Made by a program: the position numbers and the translations under genes
Notes under the pieces: generated by a model
What the model saw: only the letters and a program-made list of their open reading frames with translations
Databases searched by the model: none
Told to the model about the DNA's origin: nothing
Source: Gammaproteobacteria bacterium
GTDB lineage: Bacteria; Pseudomonadota; Gammaproteobacteria; Enterobacterales; Psychrobiaceae
Direction: 5' to 3'
DNA length: 64,000 nucleotides
Assembly: GCA_013214945.1 (NCBI GenBank)
Contig: JABSRT010000006.1
Location: forward strand, 1-64,000
Shown: positions 1 through 8,485 of the stretch, piece after piece
Position numbering within the stretch: the stretch's first letter is position 1
Layout of the letters: each line of letters opens with the position of its first letter

Positions 1-229
1 ATAAGGGGCGCGAGCAGGACGCGGTAGCCTTATTGTTGATTTAAACTAGCACAAGTGGTCAATTATTAAATGCAATTGGTATAACTAAAAGTTATCACTA
101 GGCAGCAGAATATCCCATTTTTATTCTAAATGTTAACAACTTGATGTTGTGGTATAAGTATTGATAACCGTCAGAGGACTAATTCACTTATCTGGTCTTC
201 TGGTTATTTACTCATGGAGTTCACTTTAA

Positions 230-847
230 ATGCCATACCCTAGCCAAATTGAACATGCCAAGCAGGTCAAGCTCGCGGCCAATACAATAGTGTTTAATCA
301 AGGAGATGATTGTCAGCAGTATGTTGTAGTTATTAGCGGCAGCATTAAAGTGTTTTCGCGCTCCTGTGTTGGCAAAGAAGTGGTTTTATATCATATAAAA
401 CCGGGGCAAATGTGCGTGCTTACCACCTCTTGTTTATTAGCCAATAAGAGTTATCCGGCGCAAGCGGTGACCGAAAGTGAGGTTACATTAAAAGTAATTC
501 CCAAGCATAAATTTGATAAATACATCGATCAAAACTCAGATTTTAGAGCCTTTGTTTTCAATAGCTTTAGTGAGCGATTAAGTACGTTAATTTTACTGGT
601 TGAGCAGCTCAATTTAACCAGTGTTGAACAGCGTTTAACCCAATATTTATTAGCAGCCTGCCAGCCTAATTTAACGATAAAAATTACCCATCAAGCGATT
701 GCGACTGAAATAGGCTCTGCTCGTGAAGTTGTTAGTCGGCATTTAAAAGAATTAGAGCATAAAAATATAGTAATGCTTAATCGCTCAAAAATCACAGTGA
801 TTGATGTCGCGAACCTCAGGGAAATAGCTAAAAATCCCATTATTTAG
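230..847 (+). CDS. Crp/Fnr family transcriptional regulator
   Basis: A 205-residue cytoplasmic DNA-binding regulator. Residues ~15-115 fit the cyclic-nucleotide-binding beta-roll (NQGDDCQQYVVVISGSIKVF), and residues ~145-195 form a Crp-type winged helix with recognition helix SAREVVSRHLKELE starting near residue 163. The N-terminal four-cysteine cluster of true Fnr is absent, so an oxygen-sensing Fe-S cluster is unlikely; the effector cannot be read from the sequence. The ATG follows a GGAG ribosome site about 10 nt upstream. It is followed by a DUF2892 protein on the same strand 94 nt away, a pairing often seen with redox or sulfur stress genes, but that link is inference. Confidence 0.85.
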   Translation: MPYPSQIEHAKQVKLAANTIVFNQGDDCQQYVVVISGSIKVFSRSCVGKEVVLYHIKPGQMCVLTTSCLLANKSYPAQAVTESEVTLKVIPKHKFDKYIDQNSDFRAFVFNSFSERLSTLILLVEQLNLTSVEQRLTQYLLAACQPNLTIKITHQAIATEIGSAREVVSRHLKELEHKNIVMLNRSKITVIDVANLREIAKNPII

Positions 848-940
848 GGGCTGATTATTTCGTTATGTAACTAAGTCACTGAACTGTTGTATTCAATGTT
901 TAATAATTTAAATCGAATAATTAATCATTGAGGATTTGTC

Positions 941-1132
941 ATGAAAAACGAAGGCATGTTAGATCGCGTTATACGCGTTATTTTAGGCACGGTATTGTTA
1001 AGTCTTACCATTGTTGGACCGATGACTGCGTGGGGATTGATAGGAATTGTGCCGATAGTAACGGGGCTTTTTGGTTTTTGTCCTATTTATAAAATAATCG
1101 GTCTTAGCACCTGTCCTTTAAACCGTAAATAA
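941..1132 (+). CDS. DUF2892 (YgaP-like) small inner-membrane protein
   Basis: A 63-residue protein made of an amphipathic N-terminus (GMLDRVIRVILGTVLL) and two hydrophobic helices (about residues 10-28 and 31-48), ending in a CPIYKIIGLSTCPL segment with two Cys-Pro/Pro-Cys type cysteines. This is the typical layout of the DUF2892 membrane domain found alone or at the C-terminus of YgaP rhodaneses. A GAGG ribosome site precedes the ATG. Function is unknown. It lies downstream of the Crp/Fnr gene and could be its target. Confidence 0.8.
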   Translation: MKNEGMLDRVIRVILGTVLLSLTIVGPMTAWGLIGIVPIVTGLFGFCPIYKIIGLSTCPLNRK

Positions 1133-1186
1133 TTCAAATTACAGATCAACATTTTCAAGACTCTGCCCAGTAATAACCGATAAACA

Positions 1187-1212
1187 GTCATCACTTACCA
1201 GTAAGTGATGAC
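1187..1212. terminator. Perfect 12-bp hairpin between convergent genes
   Basis: GTCATCACTTAC and its exact reverse complement are separated by CA, between the end of the DUF2892 gene (+) and the end of the TRAP permease gene (-). The position suits a bidirectional terminator. There is no strong T-tract on either side, so termination is inferred from position and stem strength. Confidence 0.55.
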
Positions 1213-1239
1213 ATATAAGATTAATTTGTTTGCATAATA

Positions 1240-3300
1240 TTAAGACTGGACTGAGCGCATTGCCTGTTTATGCTGCTTATATTGAACGTTGTCCCACGCC
1301 AGATATGCAATTAACACGGCAACCACGACAATTTTAATCACGATTTGTTCAAGCGGCCATAACAAGAGCAAGCCGCCCACACCGACCAATACTCGCTGGT
1401 ACCATTGGATTTTAGCGTTAATGATGCCTTCCCATGCACAAACTATACAATACAGACCTAGGGCATAGAACATAAATAGATAAATACGCTCAACCCAGTC
1501 ACCCATGATCAGGCCGGAAAAGGCCATTAAGACCGGCACAATATACAATGCCTTAGCTAACTTCCAAGCGCAAAATGCGGTTTTAGAATGCGACGCTTCT
1601 GCGATGCCAGCTGCTGTGTAAGCAACCAAACAGACTGGTGGGGTAACATTGCTGTCTTGCGACAACCAGAAAATAATGAGGTGAGCGGCTAATAAAGACG
1701 ACAATAACAGCTCCGGCGCTAAGGTCATTTCATAAATCACCAGTCGAGTATCGGGCGCTAACGCTAATAGGCTGTCTTTAACCGGAATGTCAGGATCGGC
1801 GAGGCCGGGAATTAAACTGGTTAACATATCCATTTGCGGCAAGTTCGCGCCCATGGCGAGTAACTCTTGCAGCATGTTCATCGAAATTAAATCGCTTAGC
1901 ACTGGCGCTAACAAGGTCGCGACAATGATATAAGAGGCTGTTACTGGCAGTCCTGCGCCTAAAATTAACGACGAAATCGCAATCAGCAGTAACAAAATAA
2001 TCAGGCTGCCGCCAGCCCAATCAACCGCCATCAATGAGAACGTATTGCCAATGCCAGAGGTCGTCACGGCATTAACCAGTAGCCCGATAGTGACTAATAA
2101 AATAGCAGTCACGGTCATGCCTTTAGCGCCTTCGGCTAATGAGTCGGCAATGTCGTTTAATTTCATTGGGCTTTCTGAAATCCAAGACAACGTGATAATA
2201 GACACAATGGCGGCACCAACGGCATAGATCGGAGTATATCCCGACATTAACAGCCCAACTAATACCCCAATTGCCACCAGATGACGCCAGCCATTTTTAT
2301 ATTCAATGTTTGGCTCTGCAGTTGCGTCTGCTTGAGCTTGCGGGTCAGATGAGTCGATATTGTGCTTAATCGCATAGGCCCTAACAAAGAAACCGACCGT
2401 TAGGTAATAAAGCAGTGCGGGCAACAAGGCGGCACTAATAATGGTTAAATAAGGCAGTTGCGTATACGAGGCCATTATAAAAGCCCCTGCGCCCATAATC
2501 GGCGGCATTAACTGACCGCCAGTCGAGGCCGCCGCTTCAACACCCGCGGCAAACTCCCGAGAGAATCCCGCTTTGCGCATTGCCGGAATAGTAATAACAC
2601 CGGTAGCGGCGGTATTGGCGATTGCAGATCCTGAGACCGAGCCCATCGCGCCAGATGCGATAACGGCGACTAATCCCGGACCGCCACGAAAACGTGACGC
2701 GAGTCGAGCTGAAACGTGGATTAAATAGTTGCCGGCACCAGAAGTTTGCAAAAAGGCACCAAACAGCACAAACATAAAAACAAAGGTCCAAGATATTTGG
2801 GCGATCGAGCCAAACATGCCGTCGGGGCTAAAGTAACTGCGAAATAAAACAGACTCCCATGATAAGCCACGGAAGTTAAACATGCCGGGCACGTACTTAC
2901 CCCAGAATGCAATGTAGGTTAGCGCTAAAATAATCAGGCAGGGGATAAACCAGCCGACCACGCGATAGGTTAAAAACAGCGCCAAAATAATAGTAATCGA
3001 GCTAAAAATATAATCGGAGACAATAAACTCCTGACCACGGTCGTATAACAAATCTTCAAACGGGATCACATACAAGGTGCTGGCAACCAATAACACCAAC
3101 AAAAAAATTCGTACAAAAGTGCCCGACATATACATCAAAATTGCCAAGCTACCAAAAAATGAAAAGTGCAGTGCTGCTGCCCAGTTCTCGGGAAGAAAAG
3201 CAAAATAGTTTAAAAATATATGGAACAGGCTAGCGGTGATCGCTAACCAATAAATGGCTTTTTCCATTACCGGAGAATTTTGAGACAACATAGCAGCCAA
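1240..3300 (-). CDS. TRAP transporter fused permease (TAXI type, DctQM fusion)
   Basis: A 686-residue polytopic membrane protein of the TRAP fused-permease family: an N-terminal 4-helix DctQ-like part (residues ~15-130) joined to a ~12-helix DctM-like part. The diagnostic stretch GSVSGSAIANTAATGV and the following STGGQLMPPIMGAGAF are conserved in DctM proteins of TAXI systems. It lies 58 bp downstream of the TAXI binding protein and should form the sodium- or proton-driven importer with it. The substrate cannot be told from sequence; TAXI systems commonly carry small carboxylates or amino acids such as glutamate. Both genes probably read from the sigma-54 promoter upstream of the binding protein. 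Confidence 0.93.
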   Translation of the reverse strand: MAAMLSQNSPVMEKAIYWLAITASLFHIFLNYFAFLPENWAAALHFSFFGSLAILMYMSGTFVRIFLLVLLVASTLYVIPFEDLLYDRGQEFIVSDYIFSSITIILALFLTYRVVGWFIPCLIILALTYIAFWGKYVPGMFNFRGLSWESVLFRSYFSPDGMFGSIAQISWTFVFMFVLFGAFLQTSGAGNYLIHVSARLASRFRGGPGLVAVIASGAMGSVSGSAIANTAATGVITIPAMRKAGFSREFAAGVEAAASTGGQLMPPIMGAGAFIMASYTQLPYLTIISAALLPALLYYLTVGFFVRAYAIKHNIDSSDPQAQADATAEPNIEYKNGWRHLVAIGVLVGLLMSGYTPIYAVGAAIVSIITLSWISESPMKLNDIADSLAEGAKGMTVTAILLVTIGLLVNAVTTSGIGNTFSLMAVDWAGGSLIILLLLIAISSLILGAGLPVTASYIIVATLLAPVLSDLISMNMLQELLAMGANLPQMDMLTSLIPGLADPDIPVKDSLLALAPDTRLVIYEMTLAPELLLSSLLAAHLIIFWLSQDSNVTPPVCLVAYTAAGIAEASHSKTAFCAWKLAKALYIVPVLMAFSGLIMGDWVERIYLFMFYALGLYCIVCAWEGIINAKIQWYQRVLVGVGGLLLLWPLEQIVIKIVVVAVLIAYLAWDNVQYKQHKQAMRSVQS

Positions 3301-3358
3301 CTTTAATTAGATGAGATAAATGACCCGATAGCGTTAGCTACCGGGGTGAAGCAAGGAA

Positions 3359-4360
3359 TTACATTAGGTGTTTAGGGATAGTTAAACCGATTTCTTGATA
3401 GTATTTAATCGCGCCAGGGTGTAGCGGCACCGTTAAACCAGCAATCGCTTTTTGAGCGCTCATTGCCTTAGTCGCTTTGTGAATTGAGTTTAAAAACGGT
3501 AGGTTTTCATAAATCGTTTTAGTGATCTTATAAACATCCGCTGTAGCGACATCAGCGTTAACCGCTAAGAAGTTTGGCTGCGCAATCGTGTTAATGGCGG
3601 TGTCTTGGCCCGGATAAGTACCTGCGTCAATCGTAAAGCGCGTCCACAATGGGAAGTCTTTGTTGATTTTAGTCAATGACTCGTCAGAAACATCTAACAC
3701 CTTAATGTCATCGCCTAGGCTTGAAAATGCACGGGTGATAGCACTAACAGGAACGCCTGCAGGAATGTTCATGCCTTTAATACGGCCATCTTGCATTGCG
3801 CCAGCGCTTGAACCGTAACCCATATGAACAGTAGAGAATCCATCAACATCAATGCCCATCGCACCTAAAATATGGCGACCTGAGCCTTCAGTGCCAGAGT
3901 TTTTCTTACCAATCGAAAACTTCTCACCTTTCATTTGGCTAATCGCACTTAACTCGTCGCCTTTCACTACTTTATTATTAACCACAAAATGTTCGACGTT
4001 TTGCCATAACATGCTGACCGAGCGGAAATGACGTTGTTGACCTTGTTTGGCCATTCGACCTTCGCCATTCCAAGCCCACGCGCCGTACAAACCTTGCAAA
4101 ATAGCAAATTGAACTTCGTTGTCTCTTAGCAACTTAACATTGTCGCCAGAACCTGCCGACGTAATAGCTGACATTGATATTTTATGTTTAGGCTCTAATT
4201 TGATTTTTGCCAAGGTCGAAATGGCAACACCGACCGGGTAGTAAGTGCCACCAGTTGAAGCGGTGGCGAGTAAATAAGAACGCTTTTCTTCGGCAGCTAT
4301 TGCGCCAGACGACAGGCCAATGGTGACAATAGGTGCTAATAAATACTTAAATAACTTCAT
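3359..4360 (-). CDS. TAXI family TRAP transporter solute-binding protein
   Basis: A 333-residue periplasmic binding protein. Residues 1-22 form a Sec signal peptide ending SSGAIAA. Mature protein begins with the TAXI landmark LATASTGGTYYPVGVA. The remaining sequence (GTEGSGRHIL, GYGSSAGAMQDG, HPGAIKYYQEIG) fits the family across its whole length. It is the first gene of the TRAP unit and probably delivers substrate to the fused permease downstream. The divergent two-component system and the sigma-54 promoter at 4496-4511 point to substrate-induced expression. Confidence 0.93.
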   Translation of the reverse strand: MKLFKYLLAPIVTIGLSSGAIAAEEKRSYLLATASTGGTYYPVGVAISTLAKIKLEPKHKISMSAITSAGSGDNVKLLRDNEVQFAILQGLYGAWAWNGEGRMAKQGQQRHFRSVSMLWQNVEHFVVNNKVVKGDELSAISQMKGEKFSIGKKNSGTEGSGRHILGAMGIDVDGFSTVHMGYGSSAGAMQDGRIKGMNIPAGVPVSAITRAFSSLGDDIKVLDVSDESLTKINKDFPLWTRFTIDAGTYPGQDTAINTIAQPNFLAVNADVATADVYKITKTIYENLPFLNSIHKATKAMSAQKAIAGLTVPLHPGAIKYYQEIGLTIPKHLM

Positions 4361-4495
4361 AATAATTATCTCTTTGTTGTTAGTGTTATATCGGTAATAT
4401 TTTTTGTTATATCTGGTAATAATTAGTGGCGTTAAGCAGGGTATGGCTCAGCGCAAAATTTATTATCGGTGTTTCATTACGAGCGTTGTTTAATT

Positions 4496-4511
4496 TGCAC
4501 AGTTCGTGCCA
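4496..4511 (-). promoter_or_regulatory. Sigma-54 (-24/-12) promoter for the TAXI-TRAP genes
   Basis: Read on the minus strand the sequence is TGGCACGAACTGTGCA, matching 11 of the 12 fixed positions of the sigma-54 consensus TGGCACG-N4-TTGCW. It lies about 135 bp upstream of the binding-protein start and points toward it. The adjacent divergent genes encode a sensor kinase and a sigma-54 activator, which agrees with this reading. Confidence 0.8.
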
Positions 4512-4582
4512 TAGTTAACGCATTGTTATATAGGTGATTAAAAGTGTGGCGGTGAATGTTTGTTCATATTGTTGGTAGGGCC

Positions 4583-4632
4583 TGTGAAATATTTTTCACA
4601 AAAACTAACGCGCTGAGTCTTTGATCAAAGAC
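4583..4632. promoter_or_regulatory. Paired palindromes, candidate binding sites for the sigma-54 activator
   Basis: Two inverted repeats lie 72-121 bp upstream of the -24 element: TGTGAAA-N4-TTTCACA at 4583-4600 and the perfect 16-bp palindrome GTCTTTGATCAAAGAC at 4617-4632. This is the usual place for enhancer sites of DctD-like proteins. The first resembles a CRP site, but its half-sites are two bases too far apart. Assignment to the neighbouring response regulator is inferred. Confidence 0.5.
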
Positions 4633-4743
4633 AAGGGGCTTTTTACGGTTGACTTGTGGTGATGTTAACTCTCAATATAGTGCGCAATTGGCGGCTGCTA
4701 GTCGTCATAAATAAAACAATAAATTAGCGAGTTAAGGGGTTGT

Positions 4744-6825
4744 ATGCGTTCGGCCAATACTAAAGTTGTCATATTCTTAGCTTTACCAATTCTAGTCTTA
4801 ATGGCACACATCTATTGGATCAAAGATCAACAGTTCGCCGCTGGACAGCAGCTTAATTTACTTGAAAAATCATTCTCGGGCTCACTGCAGCGTTACCACT
4901 ATTTGCCCAAGATATTAGCCAATAAATCCGCCTATCAAATAACAAATCAAGTTAATAACAATAGCGGCCAGCTTAATCAGTTGCTGAAATTAATGAAAGA
5001 AACGGCTGGGGTTGGCGTAATTTATTTAATGAATGATCAAGGCTTGGTTATTGCTTCAAGTAATTATGATGTGCAATCGAGCTTCATCGGCCAAAATTAC
5101 CACTTTAGGCCTTATTTTAAAAACGCCCTTACTTACGGTGCCGGTAGTTATTATGGGGTAGGTGTTACTTCTGGTATTCCCGGATATTTTTTGTCAGCTA
5201 AGGTAACGGACTCTGAAAATCGGGTTGGGGTGATTACGGTAAAAATAGAACCAAGCCAAATCGATAACTCGTGGAATAGTGCGCACACCAATATATTTAT
5301 CACCAACAGTGACGAGGTTATATTAATGTCGAATCAGGTAGCGTGGCTTTATGGCAGCCTAACTCACTTGAGCGTTAATCAAATTAAGCTGATCCAACAG
5401 CAGCAGCAATTTGCCAATCATGTGCCGAAGAATATCGTGGAGCAGAAAATAAAAATCGATTGGCTCGCGCTTGATTTGTGGCAGATAGATCAAAGTTATT
5501 ATTTGATTAACTCATTGCCTTTAGCGGCCTCTGATCGCGGGAGCAGTAAAAGCTGGGTCATTTATGCTAGCTCGCCTTATAGCGCCGTATTGATTAAAAC
5601 CTTGTATAGCGCTTTGGTGATTGGGCTATTTTTATTGAGTATTTATATCGCGCTTGAGCACAAGCATGTGCTTGAATACGCCAAGCAACGTGAGCAGCAA
5701 TCAAACCAGCGTCGACGCACTCAGCTACAATCTGTTATCGACAATACTCAAGTGGGGTTGTTAACACTAGACAGTCAAGGGCTTATCCTTAGCGCTAATC
5801 CGATCTTTAGAAATATGATCACCAAGAATGCACTGCTGATTGAAGGCCAGCCGATTCAACAGTTTATTGGTTCAATTTTTACCGACGATGAGTTGAGTCA
5901 TTTTACGGCGGGTTTTGTTGAAACCGTGATCGAAAATGAAAACTCAGTGGCGCTGCCTATTATGTATTCCGTTGGATCGGTTAATATTGATGAGTCGGTA
6001 TATTTAGTTACCGTGGTTGATATCACCAAACGAACCAAGGTTGAACAAGAATTACAATACATTAATAATCGACTTGAAAGCTTGGTAGAACAACGATCTA
6101 AAGAATTAGAGGTATTGCAAAAAGAATTAATTCGAGAAGAAAAAATGATTGTGTTGGGCCGCATGGCCGCTGTCATTGTCCATGAATTAAGCCAGCCAGT
6201 GGTCGCGTTTAAAACCGCGTTGGCTAGCATTGTGATTAAAAAGCAACGTAACGATATTGCTGGCATTGGTGACACCATCAATAACATGGCGCCACTGTGT
6301 GATCATATGCAAGACGTTATTGTGCAGCTAAAAGCCTTTAGCTATCGTGGTCACTCACCTTTAGTTGAGTTAGAAATTAACCCACTATTACAGCGAGTGA
6401 TTGATCAAGTTCAACCGACTGATTTAGCCATTATTGAAAGTGATTTGTCAGCGTCCTTGGAGCTGGTGAGCGGTAATAGTGTGATGTTAACAATGGCTTT
6501 TAGTAATTTAATAAAGAATGCGATAGAAGCGACAGAAGACCTTGCAGCGCCACAGGTCAGGATTAGTTCGCAGCAACTAGCACAAGGAGTTGAAGTCATT
6601 ATTGAAGATAATGGCGGCGCGATGAGCAGCGATGTTGCAAAGGATTTATTTGAACCATTCTTTACCACTAAAACGATCGATCAAGGCTTAGGGCTTGGTT
6701 TAGCACTGGCTAAAAATGCGATAAAAGACAGCGGCGGCACGATTAAGCTAGCTTATGATCAAAACAGTACCCGATTTTTAATTTGGTTACCGAATGCGAC
6801 AGCGACAAAGGATAAACAACAATGA
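4744..6825 (+). CDS. DctB-like sensor histidine kinase
   Basis: A 693-residue membrane kinase. Order of parts: transmembrane helix near residues 8-25, periplasmic double-Cache sensor (~35-270, with the DctB-like GQNYHFRPYFKNAL and IPGYFLSAKV), second transmembrane helix ~285-304, a PAS domain (~325-430), a short coiled coil, a HisKA dimerisation box with phosphorylatable His480 in VHELSQP, and an ATPase domain (~565-685) with DLFEPFFTTK and GLGLGLALAKN. It overlaps the response regulator by 4 bp (ATGA). It presumably senses the substrate of the divergent TRAP system outside the cell and phosphorylates its partner. An AAGGGG ribosome site precedes the start. Confidence 0.92.
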   Translation: MRSANTKVVIFLALPILVLMAHIYWIKDQQFAAGQQLNLLEKSFSGSLQRYHYLPKILANKSAYQITNQVNNNSGQLNQLLKLMKETAGVGVIYLMNDQGLVIASSNYDVQSSFIGQNYHFRPYFKNALTYGAGSYYGVGVTSGIPGYFLSAKVTDSENRVGVITVKIEPSQIDNSWNSAHTNIFITNSDEVILMSNQVAWLYGSLTHLSVNQIKLIQQQQQFANHVPKNIVEQKIKIDWLALDLWQIDQSYYLINSLPLAASDRGSSKSWVIYASSPYSAVLIKTLYSALVIGLFLLSIYIALEHKHVLEYAKQREQQSNQRRRTQLQSVIDNTQVGLLTLDSQGLILSANPIFRNMITKNALLIEGQPIQQFIGSIFTDDELSHFTAGFVETVIENENSVALPIMYSVGSVNIDESVYLVTVVDITKRTKVEQELQYINNRLESLVEQRSKELEVLQKELIREEKMIVLGRMAAVIVHELSQPVVAFKTALASIVIKKQRNDIAGIGDTINNMAPLCDHMQDVIVQLKAFSYRGHSPLVELEINPLLQRVIDQVQPTDLAIIESDLSASLELVSGNSVMLTMAFSNLIKNAIEATEDLAAPQVRISSQQLAQGVEVIIEDNGGAMSSDVAKDLFEPFFTTKTIDQGLGLGLALAKNAIKDSGGTIKLAYDQNSTRFLIWLPNATATKDKQQ

Positions 6826-8213
6826 CAAATAGATTACGCAGCTCTGGCTGTTTGAACGAAGCGAGGGACATTGTCTTGATCGACGATAACAACTCGCTTT
6901 TAGTGAATGTTGCCGATTATCTGTCGCTGTATTTCAATAAAGTTCATACCTTTAGCGATCCTAAAAAAGCATTAAAGTTCATTAGCGCCGATTTCCCCGG
7001 GGTGATTATTAGCGATATAAAAATGCCAGGGCTGAGTGGCATGCAATTGCTTGAGCAAGTGATGGCGATTGATCCGAGCTTGCCGGTTATTTTGATGACG
7101 GCCCATGGCGATATTTCGCAAGCGGTTGACGCGATGAAACTAGGCGTTTATGACTTTATCGAGAAACCTTTTGAGCCAGAGCGAATGCGCGAAAGTGTTA
7201 ATCGGGCCATGGAAAAACGCTCATTAACTTTATCGCAGCGTGATTTGGAATGTCAGCTGGCCGATATGAACGCAATAGAGCATCGTTTAATTGGTGTTTC
7301 TCCGGCGATGGTGCGAATTAGAAAGCAAATTTTGAGCTTGGCCCAACTCGACGTGCCAGTGTTAATTTATGGTGAAACTGGTTCGGGCAAAGAGGTGGTT
7401 GCTAACTGTTTACACGATTTTAGCCCGCGTAAAAAGGCTAAGTTTGTCGCGCTAAATTGTGCCGCTATTCCGCAAGACTTAATCGAGTCAGAGCTGTTTG
7501 GTCACGTTAAAGGGGCCTTTAGTGGCGCCCAGCAAAAACGGGTTGGTAAATTAGAATATGCCGACAAAGGCAGCGTATTTCTCGACGAAGTTGAATCTAT
7601 TCCCTTTAACGTGCAAGTAAAATTATTACGGGCACTGTCTGAAAATGTCATTGAACCTTTAGGGGCTAATGAATCAAGGGCGATTGATATTCGTATTATT
7701 TCTGCGACTAAAGAATCACTTAAAGACAACGATAATTTCCGCCAAGATCTATATTATCGACTCGAAGTCGCCGAAATTCAGTTACCACCGCTGCGAACGC
7801 GCAAAGAAGACATTGTGCTGTTGTTTGAACATTACGCCCAAACTTTTGCTAAGGCATTTAATATTGAATGGCCCGGAGTTACCCAACAATTGCAAACGCA
7901 ATTGCTCAGCCATGATTGGCCCGGCAATGTCAGAGAGCTCATTAATATTGCGACCCGTTGCGTGATGCAGTGCAAGCAAGACTTAACCGATTTAGCGTCT
8001 TTTGGTGCAGGCATTAATTTTGACGCCAATAACGGCTCGCTAAAAGAGTCGGTTGAGCACTACGAAAAAGCGTTATTAATTGATGCATTGCGTCAACATC
8101 AAGGCAATATCAGTGCGATATTAGAGACGTTAAAATTGGAACGTCGGACCTTTTATGTCAAGTTGCAAAAATACAACATTGAACGCAGTGATTATGTCGC
8201 GGAAAAATCATAA
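6822..8213 (+). CDS. Sigma-54-dependent response regulator (DctD-like)
   Basis: A 463-residue NtrC-family activator. The receiver domain (~15-130) carries the acidic pair DD21-22 and phosphoacceptor Asp65 in SDIKMPG. The AAA+ domain (~150-380) has Walker A GETGSGKE at residues 184-191 and the sigma-54 contact loop GAFSGA at 231-236, where most family members have GAFTGA. A Fis-type helix-turn-helix closes the protein (NISAILETLKLERRTFYVKLQK). It is translationally coupled to the sensor gene. It probably acts on the sigma-54 promoter of the divergent TAXI-TRAP genes. The Thr-to-Ser change in the loop is conservative and probably functional. Confidence 0.93.
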   Translation: MTNRLRSSGCLNEARDIVLIDDNNSLLVNVADYLSLYFNKVHTFSDPKKALKFISADFPGVIISDIKMPGLSGMQLLEQVMAIDPSLPVILMTAHGDISQAVDAMKLGVYDFIEKPFEPERMRESVNRAMEKRSLTLSQRDLECQLADMNAIEHRLIGVSPAMVRIRKQILSLAQLDVPVLIYGETGSGKEVVANCLHDFSPRKKAKFVALNCAAIPQDLIESELFGHVKGAFSGAQQKRVGKLEYADKGSVFLDEVESIPFNVQVKLLRALSENVIEPLGANESRAIDIRIISATKESLKDNDNFRQDLYYRLEVAEIQLPPLRTRKEDIVLLFEHYAQTFAKAFNIEWPGVTQQLQTQLLSHDWPGNVRELINIATRCVMQCKQDLTDLASFGAGINFDANNGSLKESVEHYEKALLIDALRQHQGNISAILETLKLERRTFYVKLQKYNIERSDYVAEKS

Positions 8214-8485
8214 GTGACGTTAGCTATTAAACAGACAGTTTATAGTGTCTGATCCCAAATCGATTCAAAGGTACCGGCGAGTTAATTGTGGTTAATAGTC
8301 CAATTTACGGTGGGGTATCGTTAAATATAAATTTATTTCAAAACAATTACATGACTTACACTTGTCCGCGAATAACTCAATATGTTGTAATTTTACTACA
8401 AAATATTAGACTGGGCTAAAAAATAAGCTATAATTGTGGCCTGCTCAAATCCAAGCTATTTCTAACTTAAATTGTTGCGTAACTT

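Noticed and set aside
1-229. Possible tail of an upstream gene and an ACAAC-N5-GTTGT inverted repeat (136-150) as an operator for the Crp/Fnr gene
   Set aside because: No frame at the left edge shows recognisable protein, and the 5-bp arms are too short to support a site.
4583-4600. CRP site upstream of the TAXI gene
   Set aside because: TGTGA and TCACA are separated by eight bases; CRP needs six. Kept as a candidate activator palindrome.
8406-8434. Sigma-70 promoter for the MFS gene
   Set aside because: The -10 TATAAT is perfect, but the -35 TTAGAC is too poor to list as a separate feature.
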